A stretch of DNA of 64,000 nucleotides, from contig NC_031480.1 in assembly GCF_000006565.2 (NCBI RefSeq), positions 2,485,975-2,549,974 on the forward strand. Direction: 5' to 3'. Origin of the DNA: Toxoplasma gondii ME49 (lineage: Eukaryota > Apicomplexa > Conoidasida > Eucoccidiorida > Sarcocystidae). The position numbers were made by a program, and so were the translations under genes. This document shows positions 52,978 through 64,000 of this stretch, one piece after another. Position 1 is the stretch's first letter. Every line of letters begins with the position of its first letter. The notes beneath the pieces were generated by a model. It ran no database searches. It saw nothing but the letters and a program-made list of their open reading frames with translations, and was not told where the DNA came from.

Positions 52978-53020
<43 letters not shown>

Positions 53021-53176
53021 TTGACAAAGAACTGCATGCATATGAAGACCTACTATAGGGCGACGCATGCTGCTTACGCTCCACACAGCAAAAGCTTGGA
53101 GATACTGTTTCCACCTTGTACGCTCCCACTCCAAAGGTGTAGCTACACACGAATACCAACACCTCTCTATCTGTCT

Positions 53177-53221
<45 letters not shown>

Positions 53222-53335
53222 TATATGAACATGTTGGCGTGCCTGTGTCTCTATGTCATAAATATGATCATAAGCAAGTATACGTTTTAACTGTGTACAT
53301 CCACAGCCTCATGGGTCATCTATATATGTCTCCTC

Positions 53336-53376
<41 letters not shown>

Positions 53377-56300
53377 GGTGTGTTACAGTGCTTAGTGGGA
53401 AGTGCATGTGGTGGAATGTTTCGCATTTTCTGTTTCTGTGCGGAGCGTACAACGAGTTTTCTGAGACCGATTGCTGCGACCTTGAGCTGCGCATTTCCTT
53501 TTTCCCTCTCGGCTTCGATCGCCTTCGAAAGTTCCTCCTTGTAAGCCTTTAGGAACGCGGGATCTGCGAGCATTGATTCTTCATCTCCCTCGGCAGAAGA
53601 TGGAAGGCTTTTCATTCTCTCCCGCAGCGCCTTGCACGCCATCAGCATTCCACAGTCGTTCAGGTGTCTGTACAGTGCCTGGGCATCCTCGCTGTCTTCA
53701 GGTAATGTCAGCAGGAACGCAACACTTGATCGCGACGCCAGACAGGTGAGGTAACTAAATTTCCCCCAGGCAGACATCTCCACATAGACACACGCGTCAA
53801 TAGAGTTATCCGTGGAGTTACCTACATCTACATATATATATATATATGTATGTATATATACGCGCAAATATGTCTCTCCCTCTCTCCAAAAATACAGCGT
53901 CTCTCTGCCTCTATGTATACATACGAATTCACGTGTGTATATCAACATGTATATGTACAGGCATATGCAAATTTGCCCGAATTCAAAATACAAATATAGG
54001 TCTAGAAGAAACGTGCACTGCTTGCCACATCACAAAATAAACTGGGGCGTTTTGAACACAAAAGGCAGTGGATGGGTGAATCTCGGCTCAAGCGAGGAGC
54101 TGAGGCGGGTGTACGTACAGCGTATTGCCTCCGGAGCTCGCCGATCCTCGCCTTCATTTGTGCCTTCTTCTGCTCTGCCTCTCGCAGGAGTCTCGCCTGT
54201 CGCAAGTGAGCCTCGAGTTGCTGCGAAGCGGAACGCAGCCAACAATATGACGGTTATGAAAAGATCGTCTTGTCATGCGGCGATTTCTCCGCTCTTGTCA
54301 TGCCACTGAGAAACTCTGATTGTTTCTTCCTACGCTTTCACAGAGCTCCACCCACTCAATCAGTGCACCAAAACTGATATACGTAAATACATTTAAATAT
54401 ATACTTATATACATGTATATGTAGGTATATGTATATATTTACATATATGTGTGCATAGTATATATATATATATATATATGCAAGTATGGGAAGTCAGAGT
54501 TCGCATCAGCATACAAAACGATAGGCGTCGCGGAGGAGAAGGCCTTTAGCCGCGAGCAACCGGAGATCAGGCAAGTCCCCGAAAACGCAGACGCTCCGAG
54601 GCACTGTGAATGCGCTTGAACCTGAGACCTAATGTTGATGTTTACATGCATGTGCATGATCCCCCCTGCACCTGTACATACACCAGTCGCACGGTACGCA
54701 GACTGCATGGCTTTGAAAGGACTAAGAAAGAAAGAGCGACTCGTATTCTCCCTCAAAACCTTCAGTCGTCCAAGAACAGAAGCCCGACCCTAACATGTGA
54801 ATCCGTCACTGTCATCTGTGCACGGTCACGAAGTCTCTGTGGCTGCGTATTCAATCCGCATCATCTTTTTTTTGTCTCTTTATCTCTCTGTTTCTCTTTC
54901 TTCCTCCCTCTCGCTCGAGCGATGACATTTCTTGAGTTACCTGCCTCACCTGTACGGACAGTCCCTTGGCCTCGGTTATGTCTCTCCATTTATCTGCAGC
55001 CTCTGCTTGTTCTTGCACCTTTCGTCGCCTCTCCCTCTCTTCTTCTTCTGCTTTCGCGAGAGCCTCCTGAGCTGCGATCTCCGCTTTGGCCACATACGCG
55101 ACAGCCGCCGAGGAGACAGCGGCAGGGAACGAAGAGACTTTTTCCTCTCCCTCGATTGTCGAAGGCGACTCAGGCAGCAGCGCAGAAGCCGGAGAGGCAA
55201 AGGAACCCCCTGGAGGACGCCGAGGCCCTGCATGGGCGTCCGGGACCCTGTGCGGTGTCTCTTCACTTGGGCGCAGTGCGGCAGGTTGTCTAACTTCCTC
55301 CTTAACGGAAAATGCATCTCGCTCCCCCAAATTCAGAGCCTGCTCTGAGGCGATGCCTTTCCCCCGGTGTTCCTCCAGTTCGGCTCTTCCCTCTGAGAGC
55401 GTCTCCGCGCCTCGAATCACGGTCTCTGCGGTCGGCGCTCTGTGGGCGCGACACACATCTTCTTCGTCACCTTCGCGCTGGAATGCGGCGGCCTGCGACG
55501 CCGAGCAAAGCTCCCGGGGAAAGAGGATCGCGTCTACGCACCAACTAACAGAGAGGTCTGCTGAGAGGCTGAAGAAAAAACGGTAAGCGACACACTCGAA
55601 ACTCATTCCTGGAACAAGTTTCGTCAACATAAAGGAGCGAATGGAAAACTTAGCAAACAGTAAACAAAGCATCTGGGGGACCCCCAGGACTGCTTCCTGT
55701 TTTGCGCCTCACTGCTGTCACCCTACTTGCGCGTCTCTCCTGGTCTGTTGTTCTTCGAGTCTTCCGCCAGCGCATCTCTCTCCTTGTTGCCTGCGTCCTT
55801 CTCTATGCCTCTCTGTTCTGCGATTGCATGCCGATCTTCCTGATCCTCCCCATATTCTTCAGCTGCTTGCCGCGCGAATGTCCTCTCCTTCTCCTCTCTC
55901 TCTGCTTTGCGCCTTCGCCTTTCCTCGCTCTTCTCCCTGACCTTCTCCCTCAGCTTGTCGAACTCCGCCGCCGCTGCACATGCAAGCGCTTCTGCGTTGA
56001 CAATAAACTTCGCCCACGTGCCTCCGCGAGACCCTGCGAGGAGAAGCAGCTCGGCCTCGAAGGCTTTCACGACGGCCACCCGTGTGTCGAGTGTATCTAC
56101 AGCTCGCTGCGAACGGCGGGCGGCCTCGCCTGCTTCGTCTCGCACCTCGTCGGCATTCACCGCTGCCATCTCGGCCTCTGGAAACTCCAGCCGCTTCATC
56201 GGCTCTGTACGCGAGGCGGCGAACGCGGCTTTCTCCGCCGCGACCGCAGCAAGCTGCCCAGCTTCAGCTGTACGTACACCTGTCGCGCGTGCGCGGGCGA

Positions 56301-59300
56301 CTGCCGCCTCGTACGCGGCCGGCGGGGGCTGGAGGGGAGCAGCCGCGAGCGTCTTCACAGCGCCGTAGTGACAGTCGAATGCGGGGATCTGAGGGAAGGA
56401 GAAGTGGAGCGGAAGCTCGAGCAGAGCGGTGTCGAATCAAGTGAGAAAACAGCTTTCGTGCGCTTCTACACAGGCACGCGAGAGCTGGAACAGGCAACAG
56501 GTAAAACGTTTTTGGCTTGTCTGCGCAAGCAAGGGAACGATATCACAAGGCAGAAGGCACTCGGGCTCTTTTGAGCATCTGCCGCAGCCAAAAACCTGAG
56601 TAAAAGTCAGGAGACAGAGCCTCGACAGGGACGACGAACAGCAGTGACCGTTGTCAAGGACAAAGGTGAAAACCGGCGCGCAAGCTCGGAATTGAGGAGT
56701 TCAAACTCCCGTTTTAACTGCAGCTCCAATCGACTCACCACGAAGCAAATCTGGTGGAAAGCGAGGTGGACGATGCCAATACGGCCGTCGCTGATGCCAA
56801 GGAGAAGCAGGTCTTGTTCTAGAACTTTTTCCAGAACAGAAACAACAGGCGCGTCTTCAAATTCCTCTTCTGTTCGCGCCTGGACAGAATTCCTACCTCC
56901 TCTCCGGGACGCCTTCTTACCGTTATTCACCGAAGCACTGCCAACCTGCTCCGGCGTCTCCACACCCTCGCGAGAGTCTCCGTCATTTTCACATACACCC
57001 GAAGGCGACGGGGGCTTGCTCGTCGCGCCTGCAGATCGTGACTCAGAGACTCCGCCTGAGATTTCCCTGTTTCGTCGGCGACGTCCTTCTTTCTCCTGTT
57101 TTCTTTGAAATGTGCCACGGGCCTCCTTAGTGAAAAGACCCAACAAATTCTGGGCGGGAGTGAGAAACAGCTTTCTCACTTCTAGCTGTCTCCGTGCTTC
57201 GCCTCCGGCACTCTTCTCTGTCTCGGTTACCTCTCGGCTTTGCGTGGTGTTTGCGGTTTCCAGACTCCTTCGCCGGGGCTCGTCTGTGTCTCTCTCTCGG
57301 CCCAGTTCTTCTCGTTTGCCCTCTCCGCTTTCTTTAGCATCTTTTGCAGCCTCTTTCGTCTCCCCTTCCGCTCCGTTGGCGCCGCCACCGTCCTCATGAA
57401 GGTCCGCCATCCACAAGAATCCAAACAGTGCTCCCGTGCCTGCGACATAGAGCTTCGTGCATGCGCGCGGTTTCTCGGAAGCAGAAGGTCTGGAACAACA
57501 GGCCTCGAGCTCTGTTCCTTTCTCTTTGTCTCCTTCCCTCGAGGCTCTGGCGGTTCGCTTCTCCCCCCGCCACCTCGCGTCTTCCTCCGCAGGCGTACAG
57601 ACACTGGTGCGCGAGGGTCGCCTGTCGGGGACGGAGTGCAGGCGGGCATCCCTCGACTCCTCGCCGAGAGGACGACGCAGAGACAACTGAGCCGCCTTCG
57701 CGACAGAAACGGAAGGAAGGAGAACACTCGCTGTAACTGTGAAAGCCAGAGCACGCGACGGTGGAGAGTCGCCGATTCTGCGTGGTTCTTCGCTAGACCT
57801 AGGAGGGGACAAGGAGGTCTCTGACGAAGCGATATCAGCCTCTTCTTCTTCGCTGCTCTCTGCGGTCTCAGAGTCGCTGTCTCGGCTGGTCTCCAAGATC
57901 GCAGAAAGTCCTGGCTCCTCGCTGGGATTCGGGTGCGAGCACTGATTTCCTGTCGAGCATGCAGGTGAGGAAGGAGAGCACGAAGGGGAGAAAGAGGAGT
58001 AGGAGGGGCCGAGAGAGGAAGAGAGAAGAGGTCTTGTGCGCCGAAGACGACGAAGCAGATAACAAGGAAGAGAGAGTGAATACTGCCTGCGGGAACACCC
58101 AAGCAACAGGTGACTCACTGTGCTTCCCCCGATCCACGCCTACATGCCCATAAGGACATAGACATGAACACACATTGTTTTGCGTACCCATGGATCCGGA
58201 GAGACACCGGAAGCATCGCGCGCCAGAGAAAGGAATTCCTCGCTTTCCCTCTGCATGCAAGAACTCTTTCTCGGCTGTATATACATGCGACTCTCATTCG
58301 TCGAAAGATCGACGAAACGAACGTCACGAATACCAAACGCTTAATGCACCCTCGAAGGCCGCAGGCTTCTCTCGGTGATTCTGAAAGTCTTTCAAATCCC
58401 GCGAGGCGGACTGCTGAACACCCGAGGCGTGGTGCGTACATCTGCTTCCTGAATTCGCGTTTTCGCACAAGTTTTTTTTCACTTCTTTTCTTCCTGGCTC
58501 ACGTCGTCACAGGCAGTCGCTTCTCCTCCAAGGCGTCGGTGTCTCCTTCGCACGCAGAATCTCCTTTTTCTGCGTTGCTCCCTCTCTTTTCCTCTTGAGT
58601 CGCCTTCAACTTGGTGTTCGCTCGACAAAGAGAAACCTGAAATAGGGAACATCCGCCTATGAGAATAATCTGCTGTTCTTTCCAGATAATCTGTTCCACC
58701 TGCTCCGGAGTCTGCATGTAACCGAGAACTCGATACGGCGCGGGTCGCTTCTCGTGCTGAGCTTTTGTGCAAGATGCAGGCTCCATCGCGCGAGCGAAAT
58801 CTGACGGCTGCAGTGTCTCTTTGTCTCCGTCCCAGCTGTCTGCTCCCCAAGAGTCTTGCTTCTCCCTGAAACTCTCCTCAGCTGTGTTGGCTCCTCTCGG
58901 GGGGCTCTGGGCCTGCCTGCCATGTTCTGCTCTGCCCTTCTCAGACTGCTGTGAAACTGGACGCGCCGAAGTCTGGAGATCCTCGCTCTCGAGGAACACA
59001 ACTGCGTTGTCCGCTCCCAGCACGGCAAAGGCGCCGCCTGAACGGAACGGATCGAAGGCGAAACATGCAAGTGCTAAGCGCGACCCAGAGATTTATCTCT
59101 AATTTTCTCTGGTCCGTTGCTTTCGGGTGATCAACTGTGTTTTTAGCAGCGTCTCTCTTGGCGTTGTCGACGGACAACAAACGTAGAGCCCCAACGCCTC
59201 TGAGTGTCTCTGTTCAGAGTTCCCAGTTAGTGGTTTTACAACCGCGTCTCTTTGCTCCATAGGCAACGCCCAAATGCGCGTTCCAGATGCCCTTCTTTAG

Positions 59301-62300
59301 TGTCTCCGTGGTAGCAACAAAGTTCGCTTCGCTCCGCTGTGCCTACAGCACACCTGCCAGCAGGGGATACACGCCTCTCGATAGAGTGGAAAACGAACAG
59401 GATGCCGACGTTAATTTAGTGTGACGCCGAAGAGCTGCTCGTTGGAACAAGGTTTCTTCACTCCGCAGGCGACGCAACTGCTCTGCTTCGAGTGTGACTG
59501 CTCTAATCGAGTGAACACGAATGACGCTTTCTTCAAATACGAGAGAGACTCTCTGATCTCGAGATGAGGACGAGCCCCTGGTGTGGAAACGAGATTCCTT
59601 ATTTGCTGAGAAAACAGTGCCCTTTGCCGAGTAAAGGCTGTTTCACTTCTGTCGCCTCGCTCTCTCTCGCCTCGTGCGTCCAGTTCCTTCTGAACTGCTG
59701 TTCACAGCTCTTGGCCTTACCGTCCGGCCTGCAGGCAAGAGCGCGAATTTCCGATGCATGCGTTTTAATCGCGAAAATCACAGAAATGGCTTCCGCAGAG
59801 AGGTTCAGCACCCGGAACACCCCGTCCGCCGAGCCTGTCGCAACGCAAGCCTCGCCCCGGAGCACAGGCGTCTCCCTGTCTCCACGAGAAAGAAAAGAAG
59901 AAGAGGAGAGACGGGCAGAGGAAGAAGAGGAAAAAGGAGGAGAGGCAGACGGTGACGGAGAGGCATTGAGATGCCAAAGATGATGTGGACGAGATGGGAG
60001 CGAGAGAAGAGCAGTGAATGCCGCATCCCAGCGCCTGAGAAAAACGTTGGAGCAACTCAAAAACATGAAACATGCCTGTGTGTAGGACGCGAAAGACCCT
60101 TTGTCTGCGAATGGTCCAGCTATCCACATATACATGGTTGTTTTAGATTCAGCATACAATAACTCTTCATTAAAAAAGACACAGCAGGGACGGACGCTCT
60201 GCGGGAACTTCTCAATGAGGATGTTTCCTTTTCAGGTTCTTCGTTTTCCCCTCTCTCGGCTCTTCCTCTGCCATATTCCCCTGCGTTTTGCAGAGCGCCA
60301 AAAGTCGAGTCTGAAAGCGACTAAGAGGTTTGGTGTCTTTCTGAGAGGCACCTTGAGACGATAGGTCTGCTTTTCCGCGAATCTTCCCAGACACGAATGG
60401 TGCCGTCTTCGCCCGCAGTCGCCAACAAGGATGCATGCGCAAGAAGAAGCTCTTCAGATCCACGAAAAGAGGAAGTAGAAGATGAAGAAGGAACAGAAGA
60501 GACACAGGATGAAGAAGAGGAAGAAGAAGAGAAAGAAGGAGAGGAAGAAGGAGAGGAAGAAGAAGAGGAAGAAGGAGAGGAAGAAGAAGAGGGTTCATCA
60601 AGGCTTGTGCGAGGACTGGCGAGATCTTCGACGACAAACGAAGAACAAAGGGGGGCGACTCCTGTGATGGCTGCAGCGTGGACGTCAAGAATCTGACGCA
60701 ACGGAGAGAAGAGCGGAGAGAACGTGTAGACGAATCACAAGTAATGTAGTGGTTCTTGAGCGCTGGTGGACGATGAGTGGGTCTCCTGGATTTTATCTTC
60801 TCTAGCGTTACCTGGATTCTACACTTCCTGTCTTGCGAGGGAGCACAGTGCCAAGGTGACTGCTTCACGAAGGACACTAAAAGTCCACACTGAAACACTG
60901 TGACATCGATACCAATCGCGGAAAGCGGGGGGCATTTCGCGCTTCATATCCACATGAGTAGACAAGGATTTCCAAGCGCATAGCCCACTTTTCATCCCAA
61001 CTGCCAGATGTCTGGTCTTTGTCGATGTCGTCTTTTAAGTCCTCCTGATTCCTGTCTCGCTATGATTTGAGATCTGTGTTGTTCCTAGTGTTTTTTCATA
61101 CCGTGTTCACTCTCTTTCCCCAACTCCCGAGTCTACAGTGCCCGTTGAGAGATGTCGGAATCCATCTCTCACATACGACTCGTTGCGACCTCTATGTAAT
61201 AAGATCTGTGTCGATAACAGTTCCTTTTATACTCGTGTTTTTCACCCTTTCTCACCAAGACAAGAGCTTCCGTGAGCGGTTCGTAGCTCCACATTGCGCC
61301 ATAGAGATCCTCGATGATCCATTTTGGTGAAGACGGCCTGAGAGCCCATTCCGGTTCCAGAAACAAGACCTGTCCCCCGTTTGTGCGTCTTGACAGGCTC
61401 GGATGTCTAGCACGGCCAGAACCTTAAGGGCGCTTCGGCTCCCTTATCTCTCTTGTTTTGTTCTCTCTTCTTCTCCCTCTCGACTGCTCGACAACCCCCT
61501 CTCCTTCACTGCCGTCACCTTTCTCTCTCGCCCCGTAGCTTCAAAAATACATACAACCGTATACCGATTGATTCGTGTCTTTCGATACATCTAGGGTGAA
61601 ATGCTTTGTATACAAATACCTGCGGGTGTGCAACTACATGGAAATAAACAGGTATATAAGGAAATATGCGTGCAGAAAAGCATACACATTTAATAATATG
61701 TCTATTCGTAAACGCGCTCTGAGTTGCATTATGCGCACTTGGAGACGGAGGTGGACAAAGGAGGCTTGACGGCGATATAGCGAACGCCTCGCTTGTCTGG
61801 CAGGCGGACGCAGCGAAGGAGAGACACCACGATCTCTTGATTTTGTGCGTCCGCAATCTCTGCTGCATTCAAAATTTCCTCAGACGACCACCTGGAGGAC
61901 AACAGATCCACGATGGCGACATCCGATTTCGAAGCTTTTCTGCTTACTCACAGGATCCAGGGATGCAAGGCTATTGAAGGAACGGATTCCCGCAGACATA
62001 CAATATGAAAAAAAAAAGGAAACGGAGGGAAGAGTCTTTGCGGCCTCTCTTTTCATCGTAGCGGACATCCGTGTGGCCTGACATTATCTCTCGCGTCCAC
62101 GAAAAGGAGGCAGGTGAACAGACCTGTTTTCAGAGCTTTGAAACGGTCCTTTCCGGCGCTGAGCTCATTGTGAACAAATACAAACTCATATCCTGTGATA
62201 TATGCCTATATATACATATATTTATATCCTTATGTATATATATATATACCATATATTTCTATTTATATATATTCATGTATATTTTTGCGCATTTATGTGT

Positions 62301-62319
62301 ATATAAGTATATTCACTGT

Positions 62320-62355
<36 letters not shown>

Positions 62356-63785
62356 ACATTCATCTACATATATATACAAAATACATGATATATATTTATA
62401 TACATTTATTAACACACGTCTCTATAGACTCATGTATTTACATTTCTACACGTTCACGGGTAGTGCTTGTATGCATGCGTATTCATCAGCATATACATCA
62501 GTGCAGTTCTCCGACAAGAAATGCAAGGCCATTGGTCTCTGGTTTCGTGTACACAAGCTATCAACCCGCAAGAATATATATATATATATATGTGTACATT
62601 TGTGGCTTGGACTCGAGGCGAGATTAGGGGATTTACCATTTGATGTGCCCGTCATGTCCTGCAGTGACAATTTTGTCTGGGGCGTTTGGATCCCGGAAGA
62701 CACTGGTGATCGGCCCTTCGTGGCAGGGGAGATGTTTGACGACAGCGGCTTCTCTTTCGCTGCCATACGTGTGCAGTCTGCAGGCCGCTGGCTCCCGGCT
62801 TTCGTGACCCCAAGTTCCCTCCCGAGGCAGGCTCGGCAAGTCGTTTACCGTATTGATCCTTCTGCTGCTGCGTCGGGCATCGCTTCCCGGTGAGAGAGCA
62901 GCGAGACCAGCGGCCGGCTTCAGTCTCGAGGACGCTCTGCGAGCGCGGAGGTCGGTGCAGCTTGGTTTTTCATCTCGCGTGAGAGACGGGCGTCTTCCTG
63001 CACCCGAAGAACAAGCGGCTGCAGACGTGAGACACGAGGAGGCAGCAACGGTCAGAGCAGACACTGGAGAGGCGCTTTGGCCGCTTGTCTCTGGTCTTGC
63101 CGGGGTCACACTTGCGCCTGGAAGAACTGCAGCGACACCTTGCTTCACTTCAGCTTTCAAAAGACTCCCCTGCGACACCGACAGGAGACATGACTAGTGG
63201 CAGTGTGCGGAGGAGGCGGAAGGGGAAGGGGGAAACGGGAGAAACGAAGGGTCGCGTACCAGAGAGGAAAGGCGTAGGTGTAAAGAGAGATGGAAAAAAG
63301 GACGACGAGAGAAGATTCAGCATGCGAGGAAAGAAAAGGAAGAGGAAACGTCGGCAGAGACGAACCTTGTGGAAAGGAAATATTCAAACAGGAAGCGACA
63401 GGCGAAAAGACAAGGACGACGAACAAGACAAAACGTTTGACGACGAGATGCGACGGTAAAACTCTTATGGTGCTACCTAGCACATAAATGCCCCTTCTGG
63501 TGTTCGCACATCTGAATTAGTTCCCTTCTTCTCTATCGTTTCTCTCCCCTCGTCCACAAAACAGTATCCTCTCTGGTTCGTTTTCGAACTTGTTCTTCAT
63601 AACCCCCTCCCCGTCGCTTTTCCTTCTTCTTTTTCTGCTCTGGTCGTCCAGCTGGCATCTTCTCTTCTCACCTCCCAAAGGAGAAGCTGTCCATACTCAG
63701 AACCTGCCAGCAGCCAGCCGTCTGCTAATTCGACGAAACTGAGGATGTCTGAAAGCTCCGCTGTACCGAATTTGCAGGTTTGGCC
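34544..63785 (-). CDS. CFAP44: CFAP44-like axonemal WD40/coiled-coil protein (I1/f dynein tether), 5' partial
   Basis: Thirty-two exons on the minus strand join in frame to 8133 bases (2710 residues plus TAA at 34544-34546); the gene continues beyond the right edge. The N-terminal half is WD40 propeller and the C-terminal half coiled coil, the CFAP43/CFAP44 architecture. Blocks favouring CFAP44 are [65 protein letters not shown] and [18 protein letters not shown]44 and CFAP43 form the tether/tether-head complex holding inner-arm dynein I1/f to the A-tubule. In coccidians only microgametes bear flagella, so male-gamete expression is inferred. It is longer than the roughly 1850-residue animal protein because of disordered insertions. 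Exon details are in the three regional entries. CFAP43 is the main alternative identity. Confidence 0.82.
35218..35262. repeat. (TA)n microsatellite in the last intron of the CFAP44-like gene
   Basis: An uninterrupted run of about 22 TA units between exons 35355-35552 and 34544-34741. Confidence 0.95.
43005..43175. repeat. 45-bp minisatellite, about 3.7 copies
   Basis: Copies of a 45-base purine-rich unit start at 43005, 43050, 43095 and 43140. The unit begins aacgagaggaaggaaggaaa and continues with ggctgggagaaagcgaaact. Copies differ by one or two bases; the last is truncated near 43171. It lies in the intron between CFAP44-like exons 43624-43773 and 42678-42842. The antisense frame it opens (Leu/Ser/Phe-rich) is not a gene. 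Confidence 0.95.
44075..44115. repeat. (TA)n microsatellite, CFAP44-like intron
   Basis: A TA run between exons 44772-45057 and 43624-43773, beside a T/C-rich stretch on the plus strand. Confidence 0.9.
46320..46830. repeat. Purine-rich tract, CFAP44-like intron
   Basis: About 500 bases rich in gaga, aggag and agcag units on the plus strand (pyrimidine-rich on the sense strand), starting just upstream, in sense direction, of the acceptor at 46296. A short gcagaa repeat stands at 46637-46665. Confidence 0.85.
48160..48700. repeat. Purine-rich tract, CFAP44-like intron
   Basis: About 540 bases of agaga, gaagag and gggag mixtures on the plus strand, beginning next to the acceptor at 48142. On the gene's sense strand it is a pyrimidine tract leading into that acceptor. 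The frames open in it are Arg/Glu/Lys-rich shadows. Confidence 0.85.
48799..49193. repeat. Large interrupted (TA)n array
   Basis: About 395 bases are almost pure TA, interrupted quasi-regularly by short units such as acattaata and ataaatatatac. It lies in the intron between exons 49376-49550 and 47653-48141 of the CFAP44-like gene. It is the longest simple repeat in the window. Confidence 0.95.
51890..52420. repeat. Purine-rich tract, CFAP44-like intron
   Basis: About 500 bases rich in aagaag, gaggaag and agaga on the plus strand, in the intron between exons 52543-52725 and 51146-51398. No exon was found inside. Confidence 0.8.
52980..53377. repeat. Three clustered microsatellites, CFAP44-like intron
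   Basis: (TA)n at about 52982-53018 and 53180-53218, and (TC)n followed by (TA)n at about 53335-53377, in the intron between exons 53451-53678 and 52543-52725. Confidence 0.9.
56739..63785 (-). other. CFAP44-like WD40 propeller region, exons 1-9 of the window
   Basis: Exons from 5' to 3': 63675-63785, 62637-63169, 61739-61891, 61256-61337, 60352-60692, 59721-59875, 58637-59037, 58350-58413 and 56739-57949. Blade-like units in order are [30 protein letters not shown] with [39 protein letters not shown] with [25 protein letters not shown] with [60 protein letters not shown]; and [18 protein letters not shown]. Trp-Trp in HIKWW is split TG|G by an intron. Insertions sit in loops, including poly-Ser encoded at 60480-60595. 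The 64-base exon 58350-58413 is tentative; it was chosen because it alone connects the phase-0 donor at 58636 to the phase-1 acceptor at 57950. Confidence 0.8.
62196..62402. repeat. Degenerate TA-rich microsatellite cluster, CFAP44-like intron
   Basis: About 200 bases of tatata mixed with tatgta, tttata and catata units, including a clean TA run at 62324-62350, in the intron between exons 62637-63169 and 61739-61891. Confidence 0.9.
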
Positions 63786-64000
63786 CTAACGAAAAGGCAA
63801 GTGGGCCAGGGAATTTGACAAGCAATTGACGAGAGTCAAACGGTCATCTTAGCTATCCAGAAAAAGGGAACGCAAACGGTTATGGTCGTCTGCAAATACA
63901 CAAGTACCGAATATCGAAGCATCTCCGGAGGTAAAGGGGCAGATACTCGGATCCGTAGAAACTGAGAAACATGCACTCACATAACTAGAGAGTCACGTCA
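63786..64000 (-). other. Intron or upstream part of the CFAP44-like gene
   Basis: The acceptor of the first visible exon reads ttcgttag on the minus strand just right of 63785. The remaining 215 bases show no WD40-like frame and are probably intron. Confidence 0.5.

Larger units (their letters stand above)
49376..56388 (-). other. CFAP44-like middle region: last propeller blade, disordered linkers, conserved KP-x-YEDP block
   Basis: Exons: 55727-56388, 54950-55568, 54119-54220, 53451-53678 (start could be 53695), 52543-52725, 51146-51398, 50475-50678 and 49376-49550. The first opens with [20 protein letters not shown], a WD-like strand, then an Ala/Glu/Arg-rich coiled coil. Exon 54119-54220 is a pure helix ([20 protein letters not shown]). 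Exon 53451-53678 is also helical ([20 protein letters not shown]). Exons 50475-52725 are disordered and Ser/Glu-rich. Exon 49376-49550 carries [20 protein letters not shown], which fits the 'LL-KP-YEDP-D' segment I associate with CFAP44 before its C-terminal coil. Donor 54119 (gtacgt) or 54115 are alternatives. Confidence 0.65.

Noticed and set aside
1489..62600. Many short open frames encoding Tyr-Ile repeats on both strands
   Set aside because: They are translations of (TA)n microsatellites.
1..64000. CRISPR arrays, tRNA genes, insertion sequences, bacterial-type promoters
   Set aside because: None seen. The repeats are eukaryotic micro- and minisatellites, and the genes are intron-rich.

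Overview
The window looks like nuclear DNA of a tissue-cyst coccidian (Toxoplasma gondii or a close relative such as Hammondia or Neospora). This rests on very intron-rich genes with GTRRGN donors, giant proteins with Ser-, Glu- and Arg-rich insertions, a high density of the GCATGC/TGCATGCA palindrome, (TA)n microsatellites in most large introns, and an insert of apicomplexan-type mitochondrial sequence (fragmented LSU rRNA plus cob). The species is an inference; no marker here is decisive.

Three large genes account for almost all coding sequence. (1) Plus strand, 725-9864, open on the left: the 3' part of a SNF2-family ATPase with a C3HC4 RING finger between its two helicase lobes. It is most like the plant F-box/SNF2 helicase group and Rad5/HLTF. 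(2) Plus strand, 13711-30235, complete in my model: 17 exons and 2144 codons encoding a phosphatidylinositol phosphate kinase (type I PIP5K-like). Its catalytic core is split over 11 exons by long insertions. The N-terminal region faintly resembles the calponin-homology-like domain of ciliary proteins such as IFT81 and CEP44. (3) Minus strand, 63785 down to 34544, open on the right: 32 exons and 2710 codons encoding a WD40 plus coiled-coil protein that I recognise as CFAP44 (FAP44/WDR52), part of the axonemal tether of inner-arm dynein I1/f. In a coccidian this would serve the microgamete flagellum.

Exon boundaries were read by eye from GT/AG sites and reading-frame phase. In all three models every junction keeps frame, and the summed coding lengths are multiples of three (4566, 6435 and 8133 bases). 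Individual boundaries may still be off by a few codons; ambiguous ones are named in the entries.

Between genes 1 and 2 lie 3.8 kb of tandem intergenic DNA (3' UTR, then promoter and 5' UTR). Genes 2 and 3 converge on 4.3 kb without a supportable gene but with many GCATGC palindromes. Intron 13 of the kinase gene carries a nuclear insert of mitochondrial DNA: an LSU rRNA domain V fragment on the minus strand next to a decayed cob fragment on the plus strand. No tRNA, CRISPR or prokaryote-type feature was seen.
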